Positions 7,692-14,512 of a stretch of DNA of 26,362 nucleotides are shown here, piece by piece (the first letter of the stretch is position 1; the number at the start of each line of letters is the position of its first letter). The notes under the pieces were generated by a model that saw only the letters and a list, made by a program, of their open reading frames with translations, was not told where the DNA came from and searched no databases. The DNA is from a virus, in IMG/VR virus record IMGVR_UViG_3300020469_000224, positions 1-26,362 of that record; one strand, given 5' to 3'. The position numbers and the translations under genes are program-made.

Positions 7692-8132
7692 ATGCAAAAA
7701 CTATTGATATGTGAGGTCTTGCAAAAGGCTCACTCTGCTAAGACAAAGGCAGAGAAGATTAAAATTCTTCGTGATAATAACAGTCAAGCACTACGCACAA
7801 TGTTTATCATTAACTTTGATGACACCGTTGTGCCAAGAGTGCCACTCGGAGAGGACGTACCTTACCGACCCAACGAAGCACCGATGGGGACTGAGCATAC
7901 TAACTTGCTTGTCGAAGCAAAGAAAGTATACTACTACTTTAAAGGTGGAGCAGACAATCTATCCAACATGAAGGTTGAGAATATGTTTATTCAACTACTG
8001 GAAGGTTTGTATAGAGATGATGCTACTGCATTTGTTAAGGCAGTAAACAAAGTCTTACATAAGAAGTATCGTATTACCAAGGCGGTAGTATCAGAAGCAT
8101 TTCCAGAAATTAAATGGGGTAACAGATCTTGA
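7692..8132 (+). CDS. Conserved T4-like phage protein (DUF6433-like)
   Basis: 146 residues with no signal peptide or membrane segment. The pattern (LICEVLQKAHSAKTKAEKI near the N-terminus, then a long helical C-terminal half ending VSEAFPEIKWGNRS) resembles a conserved protein of T4-like cyanophages that I recall as DUF6433; this name is from memory and unverified. No catalytic residues stand out. It starts 2 bases after the previous stop and overlaps the next gene, whose TTG start lies on its TGA stop. A role in the early or middle programme is inferred only from its neighbours. Confidence 0.75.
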   Translation: MQKLLICEVLQKAHSAKTKAEKIKILRDNNSQALRTMFIINFDDTVVPRVPLGEDVPYRPNEAPMGTEHTNLLVEAKKVYYYFKGGADNLSNMKVENMFIQLLEGLYRDDATAFVKAVNKVLHKKYRITKAVVSEAFPEIKWGNRS

Positions 8133-8407
8133 GCGTCTATATTGATCCAAGAAAAACTAAAGAAGTTAAACAAGAAGAAGTCGAAGCACCTCCTACTGAG
8201 GAATGGATGGCGAAGATTGATAAGATGGACAACGAAGAGTTGGGTCGCAAGATCGCAGCAGGTTTTGGTTACCTCTTGATATCTCCGCTTGTTTTTATGT
8301 TCTTCTGGAATTGGATCATGCCAAGTCTCTTCGGACTAGCAACGCTAGGATATCTGAAGTCACTTGGACTCCTTGTAATTGCACGACTAATTTTTAAGCA
8401 TGACTAA
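8129..8407 (+). CDS. Small two-helix membrane protein, TTG start
   Basis: 92 residues. The only suitable start is TTG 8129, which overlaps the upstream stop (TTGA). The N-terminal 38 residues are charged (many Glu and Lys). Two hydrophobic stretches follow: about residues 44-66 (AGFGYLLISPLVFMFFWNWI) and 68-88 (LFGLATLGYLKSLGLLVIAR). The predicted form is a hairpin in the inner membrane with both ends in the cytoplasm. No family is recognised. It overlaps thyX by 8 bases, so the two are likely coupled. Confidence 0.7.
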   Translation: MSVYIDPRKTKEVKQEEVEAPPTEEWMAKIDKMDNEELGRKIAAGFGYLLISPLVFMFFWNWIMPSLFGLATLGYLKSLGLLVIARLIFKHD

Positions 8408-9089
8408 TAAAGTTTGTTTGATTAGTGTCACCCCTGACGCAGAGAAAACTATGGGATACGTTGCTCGTGTGAGTAACCCTAACAATCAAGACAATCCAAA
8501 CGTAGCAGGACTTCTGTCCTACTGTATCAAGCATCAGCATTGGTCTGTGTTTGAGCAGGCACACCTGACACTAGAGATCAATACCTCTCGTGCTATTGCA
8601 GCACAGATATTGAGACACAGGTCATTTACATTCCAAGAATTCTCACAACGCTATGCAGCAGTTGAGAAAGAGATTCCTGTCCCTGATCTACGTCGTCAAG
8701 ACGATAAGAATAGACAGAATAGTATCGATGATGTGCCACAAGAAGAAAAGTATTTCCTACAAGGTAGGATTGCACAGTATTTTAATGAAGGAGTAGATTT
8801 ATATAACGAGTTATTGAGACACGGAATTGCTAAAGAGTGTGCTAGAATGGTATTACCTTTATCAACCCCCACTAAGATATACATGACAGGATCAGTCCGC
8901 TCATGGATTCACTACATAGATTTACGGTCTTCTCATGGCACACAAAAAGAACACATGGACATTGCAAATGCTTGTAAGAAAGTATTCATGTGTCAATTCC
9001 CTATCGTCGCTAAAGCACTTGAATGGTGCGAAGACTGTGGGTGTCCCGATGAGTGGGACGATTTACAACCGTGTTTAAGGATAGACTAA
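8400..9089 (+). CDS. thyX: Flavin-dependent thymidylate synthase ThyX
   Basis: 229 residues, normal length for ThyX. The signature is RHRSFTFQEFSQRY at residues 72-85, the phage form of RHRxxSxNExSxRY. The SVFEQAHLTLEI stretch (49-60), the RMVLPLSTPTKIY segment and the RSSHGTQKEH segment also match the family. The enzyme makes dTMP from dUMP with methylenetetrahydrofolate and reduced FAD in the cytoplasm, supporting phage DNA synthesis. In the signature, Thr stands at the conserved Ser position and Gln at the Asn position. It sits in an overlapping run with small membrane and unknown proteins and precedes phoH by one small gene. Confidence 0.95.
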   Translation: MTNKVCLISVTPDAEKTMGYVARVSNPNNQDNPNVAGLLSYCIKHQHWSVFEQAHLTLEINTSRAIAAQILRHRSFTFQEFSQRYAAVEKEIPVPDLRRQDDKNRQNSIDDVPQEEKYFLQGRIAQYFNEGVDLYNELLRHGIAKECARMVLPLSTPTKIYMTGSVRSWIHYIDLRSSHGTQKEHMDIANACKKVFMCQFPIVAKALEWCEDCGCPDEWDDLQPCLRID

Positions 9090-9319
9090 TGCCAATCTAC
9101 AATGTAAAAAACAAAGAGACAGGAGAAAAGAAAGAGTTTCAAATGTCTATCTCATCCTACGAAAAGTGGAGAGAAGAGAATCCCGAATGGGATAAAGACT
9201 GGCAAGCAGGTATCGCAGGTACGACCTACGGATTACCTAAACAGACTGACGGATTCAAAGAAGTCATGTCTAAAGTCCAAGCAGCACACCCCTTAGCAAA
9301 CCTTAGCCGTTACACCTAA
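9089..9319 (+). CDS. Small conserved-looking protein, function unknown
   Basis: 76 residues, starting at ATG 9089, which overlaps the thyX stop by one base; a longer in-frame start at 9053 lies inside thyX and is less likely. The N-terminus MPIYNVKNKETGEKKEF looks like the beta hairpin that starts small zinc-ribbon proteins, but no Cys is present, so no zinc site can form. The middle has SYEKWREENPEWDKDW, and the C-terminus is a short helix. Wedged between thyX and phoH with one-base overlaps on both sides. No function can be assigned. Confidence 0.75.
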   Translation: MPIYNVKNKETGEKKEFQMSISSYEKWREENPEWDKDWQAGIAGTTYGLPKQTDGFKEVMSKVQAAHPLANLSRYT

Positions 9320-10062
9320 TGCCAGGAAGGAAACAGAAAACACTAGCAAACATCCCAACTAAGGTGATGCGAAGAAAGAAACCTATCAATCTTGAGCATC
9401 TTAAAACCATTGAGCCTCTTACTGAAAACCAAGAGAAGATCTGGAAAGCATATGGTGAGGAGCAGAATCTTGTGCTCCATGGAGCAGCAGGTACGGGTAA
9501 GACATTCATCTCTTTGTATCTTGCATTGAAGCAATGTCTTGATCCATCATCCAAGTATGAGAAATTATACATGGTGAGATCTCTTGTGCCTACACGAGAG
9601 ATTGGTTTCCTACCAGGTGACCATGAAGATAAGTCAAACCTTTATCAGATTCCTTATAAGAATATGGTGAAGTATATGTTTGAGATGCCAGACGATAATA
9701 GTTTCGAGGCATTGTATTCTAATCTTCGTGCTCAAGAAACAATAAGTTTCTGGTCTACCTCGTTTATCAGGGGTACAACATTTGACAACTCAATCATACT
9801 AGTGGATGAGTTTAGTAACTTGAATTTTCACGAGTTAGATAGTATAATTACTCGTGTAGGCACAGACTGTAAGATTATTTTCTGTGGTGATTACTTTCAA
9901 TCAGACTTAGTTAGATCTAATGAGAGAGAAGGTATCTTAGACTTCCTTAGAATTCTAAAACAGATGCCATCCTTCACCTGTGTGGAGTTTGGTATCGATG
10001 ACATCGTGAGGTCAGGTCTTGTTAAAGAATACCTCGTGTCTAAAATACAACTTGGATATTAA
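9319..10062 (+). CDS. phoH: PhoH-family ATPase
   Basis: 247 residues, the size of the single-domain PhoH core. LTENQEKIW (34-42) precedes the P-loop GAAGTGKT (55-62). PTREIGFLPGD (91-101) is the PhoH-specific sensor segment. VDEFSNLN (162-169) is the Walker B region, with Ser-Asn where many PhoH proteins have Gln-Asn. IIFCGDYFQSD is sensor I. PhoH proteins are RecA-fold nucleotide hydrolases, possibly RNA or DNA remodelling; despite the name, a link to phosphate stress in phages is not proven. It overlaps the upstream gene by one base and is followed by a nuclease gene after 5 bases. Confidence 0.93.
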   Translation: MPGRKQKTLANIPTKVMRRKKPINLEHLKTIEPLTENQEKIWKAYGEEQNLVLHGAAGTGKTFISLYLALKQCLDPSSKYEKLYMVRSLVPTREIGFLPGDHEDKSNLYQIPYKNMVKYMFEMPDDNSFEALYSNLRAQETISFWSTSFIRGTTFDNSIILVDEFSNLNFHELDSIITRVGTDCKIIFCGDYFQSDLVRSNEREGILDFLRILKQMPSFTCVEFGIDDIVRSGLVKEYLVSKIQLGY

Positions 10063-10067
10063 TTATT

Positions 10068-10742
10068 ATGTTTAATTATGTGGGACCTCCTTGTGAGATT
10101 CCTGAGTTAGAATCACGCACCTTAGAGCAAGGTAGATTCTATAAACTTGACACCGCATGGGTGCCATCTGTGACTACTGTCATAGGTCATCAATCCAAAG
10201 CAGGTATTATGGAGTGGCAGAAACGTGTCGGTTTCCATGCTGCAGAAAAGATTCGTATGAAATCTTCATGGAGAGGGACAAAGTATCACAACCACGTTGA
10301 AAAGTATTTGAGGAATGAAAATGTTGAGGCACATCAGAAAGGCGAAGGTCTTACCAACTACCTTTTTAGGGCTGCTCGTAAGGAGCTTGATCGTATTACT
10401 GATATCCATCTTATTGAAGCCCCTCTTTATTCTAACAAGTTATTTCTTGCTGGTCGTGTTGATTGCCTTGCTCACTTTGATAACGAGTTAGCTGTAATTG
10501 ATTTCAAAACTACAAGAGAGTTGAAGAAACCTCAGTGGTTGGAGAATTATTTTGTGCAGTGTAGTGCTTATGCTTACATGTATTATGAGCACACTGGTAT
10601 TGAAGTAGACAAACTTGTAACTATCTCTGTGTCTGAAGCAGGTGAGATGCAAATAGAGCAGAGATATGACAAGGAAAAGTATATTAATAAACTCCTTGAT
10701 TATATCAAAGAGTATAGGGATTTCATTGAGTCACGTCTATGA
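10068..10742 (+). CDS. PD-(D/E)XK exonuclease, RecB/MGME1-like
   Basis: 224 residues with the RecB-nuclease motif order: GTKYHNHVEKY (70-80, the GxxxH..E helix), E117 in LIEAPLYS, GRVDCLA with D132, and VIDFKTT with D145 and K147 as the D-x-K catalytic pair. QCSAYAYMY (about 165-173) fits the QxxxYA motif of this nuclease superfamily. It should cut DNA with two-metal chemistry; a role in recombination or recycling host DNA is inferred. Cyanophages commonly carry this gene, annotated simply as exonuclease. It overlaps the next gene by 4 bases (ATGA). Confidence 0.88.
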   Translation: MFNYVGPPCEIPELESRTLEQGRFYKLDTAWVPSVTTVIGHQSKAGIMEWQKRVGFHAAEKIRMKSSWRGTKYHNHVEKYLRNENVEAHQKGEGLTNYLFRAARKELDRITDIHLIEAPLYSNKLFLAGRVDCLAHFDNELAVIDFKTTRELKKPQWLENYFVQCSAYAYMYYEHTGIEVDKLVTISVSEAGEMQIEQRYDKEKYINKLLDYIKEYRDFIESRL

Positions 10743-11362
10743 AAGACACCTTCTTAGGTATTCCTTTCTATCGTTTCTATTATCCTGGTGATGTAGAAAA
10801 GGTTGCACATGACTTAGAGAATGAGCAGTGGAATCGTAATGATACTAACTGGATCTGGGCAGGTATTAATGCTCGTGGCACAGGACGTAACATACATGAT
10901 GAGCCAGTGTTTGCTGATCTATTTGTATGGATAAATGAATGCCTTGAGGAAGTAAGAAAAGATATAGCACCCAACGCTACATCATTAAAGTTATGCTCAT
11001 CGTGGGCAAACAAGAATGATCCTGGCGATCATTTCTTTGACCACACACATCCAAATTGTTTCCTGAGTAGTAATTATTATGCATCTGGACACAATAGGGA
11101 TAAAACAGTTTGGCTTTTACCAAATCCATGGTATACTAATACTAACATCTCTCCCTTTGGAGATTATACTGATACTAAGTATCATATTATGCATGAAGAA
11201 GAGACTGAGCCAGGAAAATACATTTGTTTTCCTCCCAGTATCAGACACTATGCACAACCAAATACAACAGAAAGACCTCGCATGACAATCGCAGCAAATG
11301 CATTTCCCTCGGGACTCATTGAGTCTGGTGGAGTCTCTCGCTTAAGACTGGAGGTCTCATGA
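10739..11362 (+). CDS. 2-oxoglutarate/Fe(II)-dependent oxygenase-like protein
   Basis: 207 residues. The double-stranded beta-helix pattern is visible: DHTHPNCFLSSNYYAS (101-116) carries candidate iron ligands H102/H104 and resembles the HxHPN..LSGVYY motif of the TIGR02466-type putative oxygenases. FPPSIRHYAQPN (164-175) gives the distal His (H170), and R181 in ERPRMTIAANAFP is the likely 2-oxoglutarate-binding Arg. The substrate is unknown; cyanophages carry several such enzymes, thought to modify proteins or nucleic acids. It is coupled by 4-base ATGA overlaps to the nuclease gene before it and to gp33 after it. Confidence 0.85.
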   Translation: MKDTFLGIPFYRFYYPGDVEKVAHDLENEQWNRNDTNWIWAGINARGTGRNIHDEPVFADLFVWINECLEEVRKDIAPNATSLKLCSSWANKNDPGDHFFDHTHPNCFLSSNYYASGHNRDKTVWLLPNPWYTNTNISPFGDYTDTKYHIMHEEETEPGKYICFPPSIRHYAQPNTTERPRMTIAANAFPSGLIESGGVSRLRLEVS

Positions 11363-11604
11363 ACGACATCGAAAAAGAATTTATGACGCAAGGAAAATTT
11401 ACCTCTCTGGTAGAAAATCTTGTCAAAGAAAGTAAAGGTCTAACAAATTATATCGAAGCAGTAACAACTATCTGTGAAGAATACGGTATAGAGATAGAAG
11501 TTGTCAATAAATTAATCTCACGTCCTCTAAAGGATAAAATTAAGTGGGATGCTCAGCAACTAAATTATGTTAAACGCACAAGTAGAGGAGTCTTGCCATT
11601 ATGA
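11359..11604 (+). CDS. gp33: Late-transcription coactivator gp33
   Basis: 81 residues, about the size of cyanophage gp33 and shorter than T4 gp33 (112). The helical core (FTSLVENLVKE, TNYIEAVTTICEEYGIE, VNKLISRPLKDKIKWDAQQLNYV) parallels T4 gp33 in order: IIEKMVEE, SYLEATTAFLEENSI, FAKFIPSGIIEKIQSEA. In T4, gp33 bridges RNA polymerase and the sliding clamp gp45 to activate late promoters recognised by gp55. The T4 protein ends in a hydrophobic clamp-binding tail; the equivalent here is the short SRGVLPL end. This assignment fits the late-promoter-like motifs seen in the window. It overlaps both neighbours by 4 bases. Confidence 0.8.
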   Translation: MNDIEKEFMTQGKFTSLVENLVKESKGLTNYIEAVTTICEEYGIEIEVVNKLISRPLKDKIKWDAQQLNYVKRTSRGVLPL

Positions 11605-11963
11605 CCGAGAGTAATGAAGAATTTTTTCAGAGTGATGTAGTAAGAAATTCTCTTGATGATATCCAGACTACATACACAGAGTTACTTAAGATGTCTGCAG
11701 GATTTGCAGAGTATGATATAAAGAAAAGAGTAGAGCACATTGACAAGACACTAGAGTTGATTGCTAAACAGAAAGTATTTTATGCACGACTAGCACTCGC
11801 AGCACATGAAGATGATTCAGATGAAGCAGTAGAATTTATTAAAGATAGAGTAGACACACTGTCATTCAAAACCACAGGTGGTATGGATCTTATGTCTGTC
11901 TTACAAGTTATGGAGGACAAACTTATAGGATGGAAGAAGGAGATGAATGATGCCGAACAATGA
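11601..11963 (+). CDS. DUF1825-like protein
   Basis: 120 residues, mostly helical. The start (EEFFQSDVVRNSLDDIQTTY) and following segments (AGFAEYD, EHIDKTLELIAKQKVFYARLAL) match in order the pattern of cyanobacterial DUF1825 proteins (FF.SE.V......Y..L, ..Y.KFD, IE.ME.LM.RYRIF..R..L), which have no known function. This is a recalled similarity, not a search result. A cyanobacterial family next to gp33 supports a cyanophage identity. Its 3' end overlaps the start of the next small gene. Confidence 0.75.
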   Translation: MTESNEEFFQSDVVRNSLDDIQTTYTELLKMSAGFAEYDIKKRVEHIDKTLELIAKQKVFYARLALAAHEDDSDEAVEFIKDRVDTLSFKTTGGMDLMSVLQVMEDKLIGWKKEMNDAEQ

Positions 11964-12102
11964 GCAACTATGGGAAGACATGAAGCGTCTTAACGATGTC
12001 ATGGAAGAGTTACTTTGGGATCCAGATGATGAGATTATATTCTCTCATGATGGTACGGATATCATCATAAAAAATAAGACACAAGGTCTTGACAAAACCT
12101 AA
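11950..12102 (+). CDS. Small acidic protein of 50 residues, unknown
   Basis: ATG 11950 opens a 50-residue frame (MPNNEQLWEDMKRLND..., ending TQGLDKT) that overlaps the end of the DUF1825-like gene by 14 bases and fills what would otherwise be a 199-base gap before gp32. An alternative in-frame ATG is at 11980. GGAAGAAGGAGATGA upstream (11933-11947) gives a strong AAGGAG ribosome binding site 5 bases or so before the ATG. The protein is very acidic in the middle (DPDDE) with a short hydrophobic strand (DIIIK). No function is known. Confidence 0.65.
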   Translation: MPNNEQLWEDMKRLNDVMEELLWDPDDEIIFSHDGTDIIIKNKTQGLDKT

Positions 12103-12105
12103 ATA
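12099..12105 (+). promoter_or_regulatory. Candidate late promoter (CTAAATA) upstream of gp32
   Basis: The motif overlaps the TAA stop of the 50-residue gene (12100-12102) and lies 57 bases before the gp32 ATG. In T4, gene 32 is transcribed from both middle and late promoters, so the position is sensible. Confidence 0.45.
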
Positions 12106-12162
12106 GTATGTCATCATATATCGGTGGCACAAATGCCAAATACAAACACGGAGAATACAAAG

Positions 12163-13056
12163 ATGTCATTCGCATCACTCAAGAAAGCCTCAGGCTCATC
12201 CTTTGCAAAACTTACAAAGGAGATTGAAAAACTACAGAAACCTGCAGGCAGTGCTCAAGTTGATGAGCGTCTATGGAAACCGTCTCTAGATAAGAGCGGT
12301 AATGGGTATGCTGTTATTAGATTCCTACCAGAGCCAGAAGGTGAAGACCTTCCTTGGGCACAAGTATGGAGTCATGCCTTCCAAGGTCCTGGTGGATGGT
12401 ACATTGAGAATAGTCTAACGACTTTAGGACAAAAGGATCCTGTGTCTGACCTCAACAGAGAGTTGTGGAATAGTGGACAGGATACAGACAAGGAAATTGC
12501 GAGGAAGCAGAAGAGAAAACTCTCTTACTACAGCAACATCTATGTCGTTAAGGATGAAATGAATCCAGAGAATGAAGGAAAAGTTTTCCTTTATAAGTAT
12601 GGTAAGAAGATCCATGACAAGATTGTCGCTGCTGCACAACCTGAGTTTGAAGATGAGCAAGCAATCAATCCATTCGATCTATGGAATGGTGCAGACTTTA
12701 GATTAAAGATCTGTAAGGTTGCAGGTTTTTGGAATTATGATAAGAGTGGGTTTGCAAACCCTTCTACATTAGCAGGTAAAACTGACGCTGAGTTGGAAGC
12801 AACTTGGAAAGAATGTTATAGTCTTAAAGACTTTACATCACAGTCACAGTTTAAAACCTATGAAGAGTTAGAGACACGTCTCAATTCTGTCTTGAAGGTT
12901 ACACCTAAGAGACCTGACCCAGAAACATTAGAGGAGGAGTCCACTTCACAAAGTGTCCCTAATCTACGCACAGGGTTTGGTGATAAGGTAGAATCATTAA
13001 AGAGTGAAGAGGATGTAGATCTTTCTTACTTTGCAAAACTCGCTGAAGAAGACTAA
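12163..13056 (+). CDS. gp32: Single-stranded DNA-binding protein gp32
   Basis: 297 residues (T4 gp32: 301). The core matches T4 gp32 in order: LDKSGNGYAVIRFLPEPEG, PWAQVWSHAFQGPGGWYIEN, KQKRKLSYYSNIYVVKDEMNPENEGKVFLYKYGKKIHDKI, FRLKICKVAGFWNYDKSGF, then an acidic C-terminal tail (SEEDVDLSYFAKLAEED) used in T4 for partner binding. The Cys/His zinc site of T4 gp32 is missing, as in cyanophage homologues. I chose ATG 12163 (MSFASLKKASGS) because GGAG lies 9 bases upstream and the basic N-terminus fits the cooperativity element; a GTG at 12124 would add 13 unconserved residues. It coats ssDNA in replication and recombination. Confidence 0.92.
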   Translation: MSFASLKKASGSSFAKLTKEIEKLQKPAGSAQVDERLWKPSLDKSGNGYAVIRFLPEPEGEDLPWAQVWSHAFQGPGGWYIENSLTTLGQKDPVSDLNRELWNSGQDTDKEIARKQKRKLSYYSNIYVVKDEMNPENEGKVFLYKYGKKIHDKIVAAAQPEFEDEQAINPFDLWNGADFRLKICKVAGFWNYDKSGFANPSTLAGKTDAELEATWKECYSLKDFTSQSQFKTYEELETRLNSVLKVTPKRPDPETLEEESTSQSVPNLRTGFGDKVESLKSEEDVDLSYFAKLAEED

Positions 13057-13490
13057 TGAAGTCAATCGTAACCGCAATAGCACTGTTTGCTGCTACACCT
13101 GCATTCGCACACCACAATGGATACATTAATCCTACTACTGGTGAGCGTGAGCGATCCGAATATGAATATAGAGGATGGTCTGGGTGGACTTCATCTCGTA
13201 CATGTTATGAGGAGAAGTATAAGGAGGTCTATAGACCTGGCACAGCAAATAGTCCTGGTTACGTTGATGTTTATCGCACTACAGTTGAAGTGCCTTGTGG
13301 TTGGAGGAGATCTTCTCCTCCCTCTATTAGAAGAGACACAGCACCCAGTGAGTGTAATGAAGATGGTGCTTTCCTAGGTGGTATCCTAGGTGGAGGAGTA
13401 GCAGCAGGAATATCCGATCCTGATGCGATGGCATGGTCAATACCACTTGGTATTGTTACTGGTGCAATTACAGGATGTCAAATTGATTGA
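13056..13490 (+). CDS. Secreted Cys-containing protein with C-terminal glycine zipper
   Basis: 144 residues. MKSIVTAIALFAATPAFA is a clear signal peptide with cleavage after A18. The mature part has a Tyr/Arg-rich domain with C50 and C81, then C100 and C141 bracketing a Gly-rich hydrophobic hairpin (FLGGILGGGVAAG ... PLGIVTGAITG, about 106-140) like glycine-zipper two-helix segments. Four Cys could form two disulfides in the periplasm. ATG overlaps the gp32 stop by one base. It may insert in or span the host envelope; this is inferred. Family unknown. Phages use such proteins for superinfection exclusion or lysis control, but nothing here shows which. Confidence 0.75.
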   Translation: MKSIVTAIALFAATPAFAHHNGYINPTTGERERSEYEYRGWSGWTSSRTCYEEKYKEVYRPGTANSPGYVDVYRTTVEVPCGWRRSSPPSIRRDTAPSECNEDGAFLGGILGGGVAAGISDPDAMAWSIPLGIVTGAITGCQID

Positions 13491-13497
13491 GGTTATT

Positions 13498-13710
13498 ATG
13501 TTTGCAGTTGTTGGAGATCTTGCTAACGCATACAATACTATTGCGTGGGAAGATGCCATCCCATTTCTTGCTATCATCATTGGTCTTTACTGGTTGAAAG
13601 TAAAGATAGATACAAGAGCAGGTCTTGGTAAAAAGAAATCAAGAGAATTAAAAAAGATTATTGTTGATGCAATAGTCGAAGGTCATAGACAAGCACACAA
13701 AAAAGATTAA
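13498..13710 (+). CDS. Small single-pass membrane protein with basic tail
   Basis: 70 residues, starting at ATG 13498 rather than the in-frame ATG at 13423 that lies within the previous gene. Residues about 18-35 (AIPFLAIIIGLYWLKV) form one membrane helix; the rest is a very basic helix (RAGLGKKKSRELKK...GHRQAHKKD) expected to face the cytoplasm. The stop overlaps the next ATG by one base. It belongs to the envelope-protein cluster after gp32. Function unknown; a holin-like role cannot be excluded but has no specific support. Confidence 0.7.
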   Translation: MFAVVGDLANAYNTIAWEDAIPFLAIIIGLYWLKVKIDTRAGLGKKKSRELKKIIVDAIVEGHRQAHKKD

Positions 13711-13916
13711 TGGCATTATCAAAACAAGTAGAAGAAAGTCTGAAGGCAGCGGAAACTAATCTTCGTGAAGCACTTGCTTTTGCAGCAAGATCCGAGAGAC
13801 CTTTCATTGTCAGAGAGTTGGGAGCATTGATCTCACATCTAGACACCGTGATGTCTACAGATACTATGTTTGATAAGTTGGACGCAGCAATTCAAATTAG
13901 GGAGGACGAAGAATAA
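13710..13916 (+). CDS. Small soluble helical protein, unknown
   Basis: 68 residues, predicted all-helical, with Ala/Glu-rich heptad-like segments (QVEESLKAAETNLREALAFAA, LGALISHLDTVM, FDKLDAAIQIREDEE). No Cys, signal peptide or membrane segment. It begins on the stop of the preceding membrane-protein gene and ends at the base before the next one, so it lies between two membrane-protein genes and might partner with them. No family is recognised. Confidence 0.7.
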   Translation: MALSKQVEESLKAAETNLREALAFAARSERPFIVRELGALISHLDTVMSTDTMFDKLDAAIQIREDEE

Positions 13917-14204
13917 ATGTTAGCATTCTTATTTTCAATGGCAGGTTTACTAAACCTGTTGTTTTATGTCTTTGCTATTGGGTTTGTAATCTCACTAATA
14001 TTGGAGCAGATTCTTAAGGCAAGACCTTTAACAGTTGACAAGACAATGAATGAGAGAAACAATTATATTGTCCAGACTAACAGAAAATATTGTTGGAGAC
14101 AAGCATGGATGGTTAACATCTATTGGTTTGCTTGTAATGTAGGTTTGTATTTCATCTCGAGAAACATGGCAACACCAACTGATACATTTTGGAATGGGAT
14201 GTGA
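13917..14204 (+). CDS. Small two-helix membrane protein
   Basis: 95 residues. The first hydrophobic segment is about residues 2-30 (FLFSMAGLLNLLFYVFAIGF and on), the second about 62-80 (AWMVNIYWFACNVGLYFIS), joined by a polar loop with many Asn, Lys and Arg. A hairpin in the inner membrane is likely. The stop TGA overlaps the GTG start of the next gene. No family is recognised. Confidence 0.7.
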   Translation: MLAFLFSMAGLLNLLFYVFAIGFVISLILEQILKARPLTVDKTMNERNNYIVQTNRKYCWRQAWMVNIYWFACNVGLYFISRNMATPTDTFWNGM

Positions 14205-14512
14205 AACGTAAGTTAGTTACCATATGGTCTGTATTAATTATGGCATGGGTAATTCTAATAGGATTGCCAAGTCGTGCTAGTGCAAATCATTTACCAGTAA
14301 TGTATGTGCAAGTGCCTCAGTGGGCAGATGATTGGGCAGTGTGTGCAGTAGATGTGCCTGACGCTAAGTGTCATTGGTATGTCATGTCACCTGACAATAC
14401 ATTCGGTGAAGGTTTTGATTGGGAAGAAGCACCATGGTTTGATGCGAATGGATTGAATGACATTGCACCCATGGGTAAAGAAACAGTGGTAGAAAAACTA
14501 CAGAAACAATGA
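14201..14512 (+). CDS. Small secreted acidic protein, GTG start
   Basis: 103 residues from GTG 14201, which forms a GTGA overlap with the upstream stop; a TTG at 14189 is the alternative. Residues 1-29 are a signal peptide (KRKLV, a hydrophobic core, then LPSRASA). The mature part is Trp- and Asp-rich (VPQWADDWAVCAVDVPDAKCHWYVM) with two Cys that could form one disulfide, and ends with a short helix. Periplasmic or outer-membrane location is predicted. Function unknown. It is the third signal-peptide protein in the window. Confidence 0.7.
   Translation: MKRKLVTIWSVLIMAWVILIGLPSRASANHLPVMYVQVPQWADDWAVCAVDVPDAKCHWYVMSPDNTFGEGFDWEEAPWFDANGLNDIAPMGKETVVEKLQKQ

Noticed and set aside
9089-9319. 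Zinc-ribbon protein because of its MPIY...ETG start
   Set aside because: It has no cysteines, so no zinc ribbon can form.
12124-12162. GTG start for gp32
   Set aside because: It has no ribosome binding site and adds 13 residues unlike gp32; ATG 12163 has GGAG at good distance.
13498-13710. Holin assignment for the small membrane protein
   Set aside because: Size and a basic tail are suggestive, but no lysis gene lies next to it and only one helix is present; the evidence is too weak.
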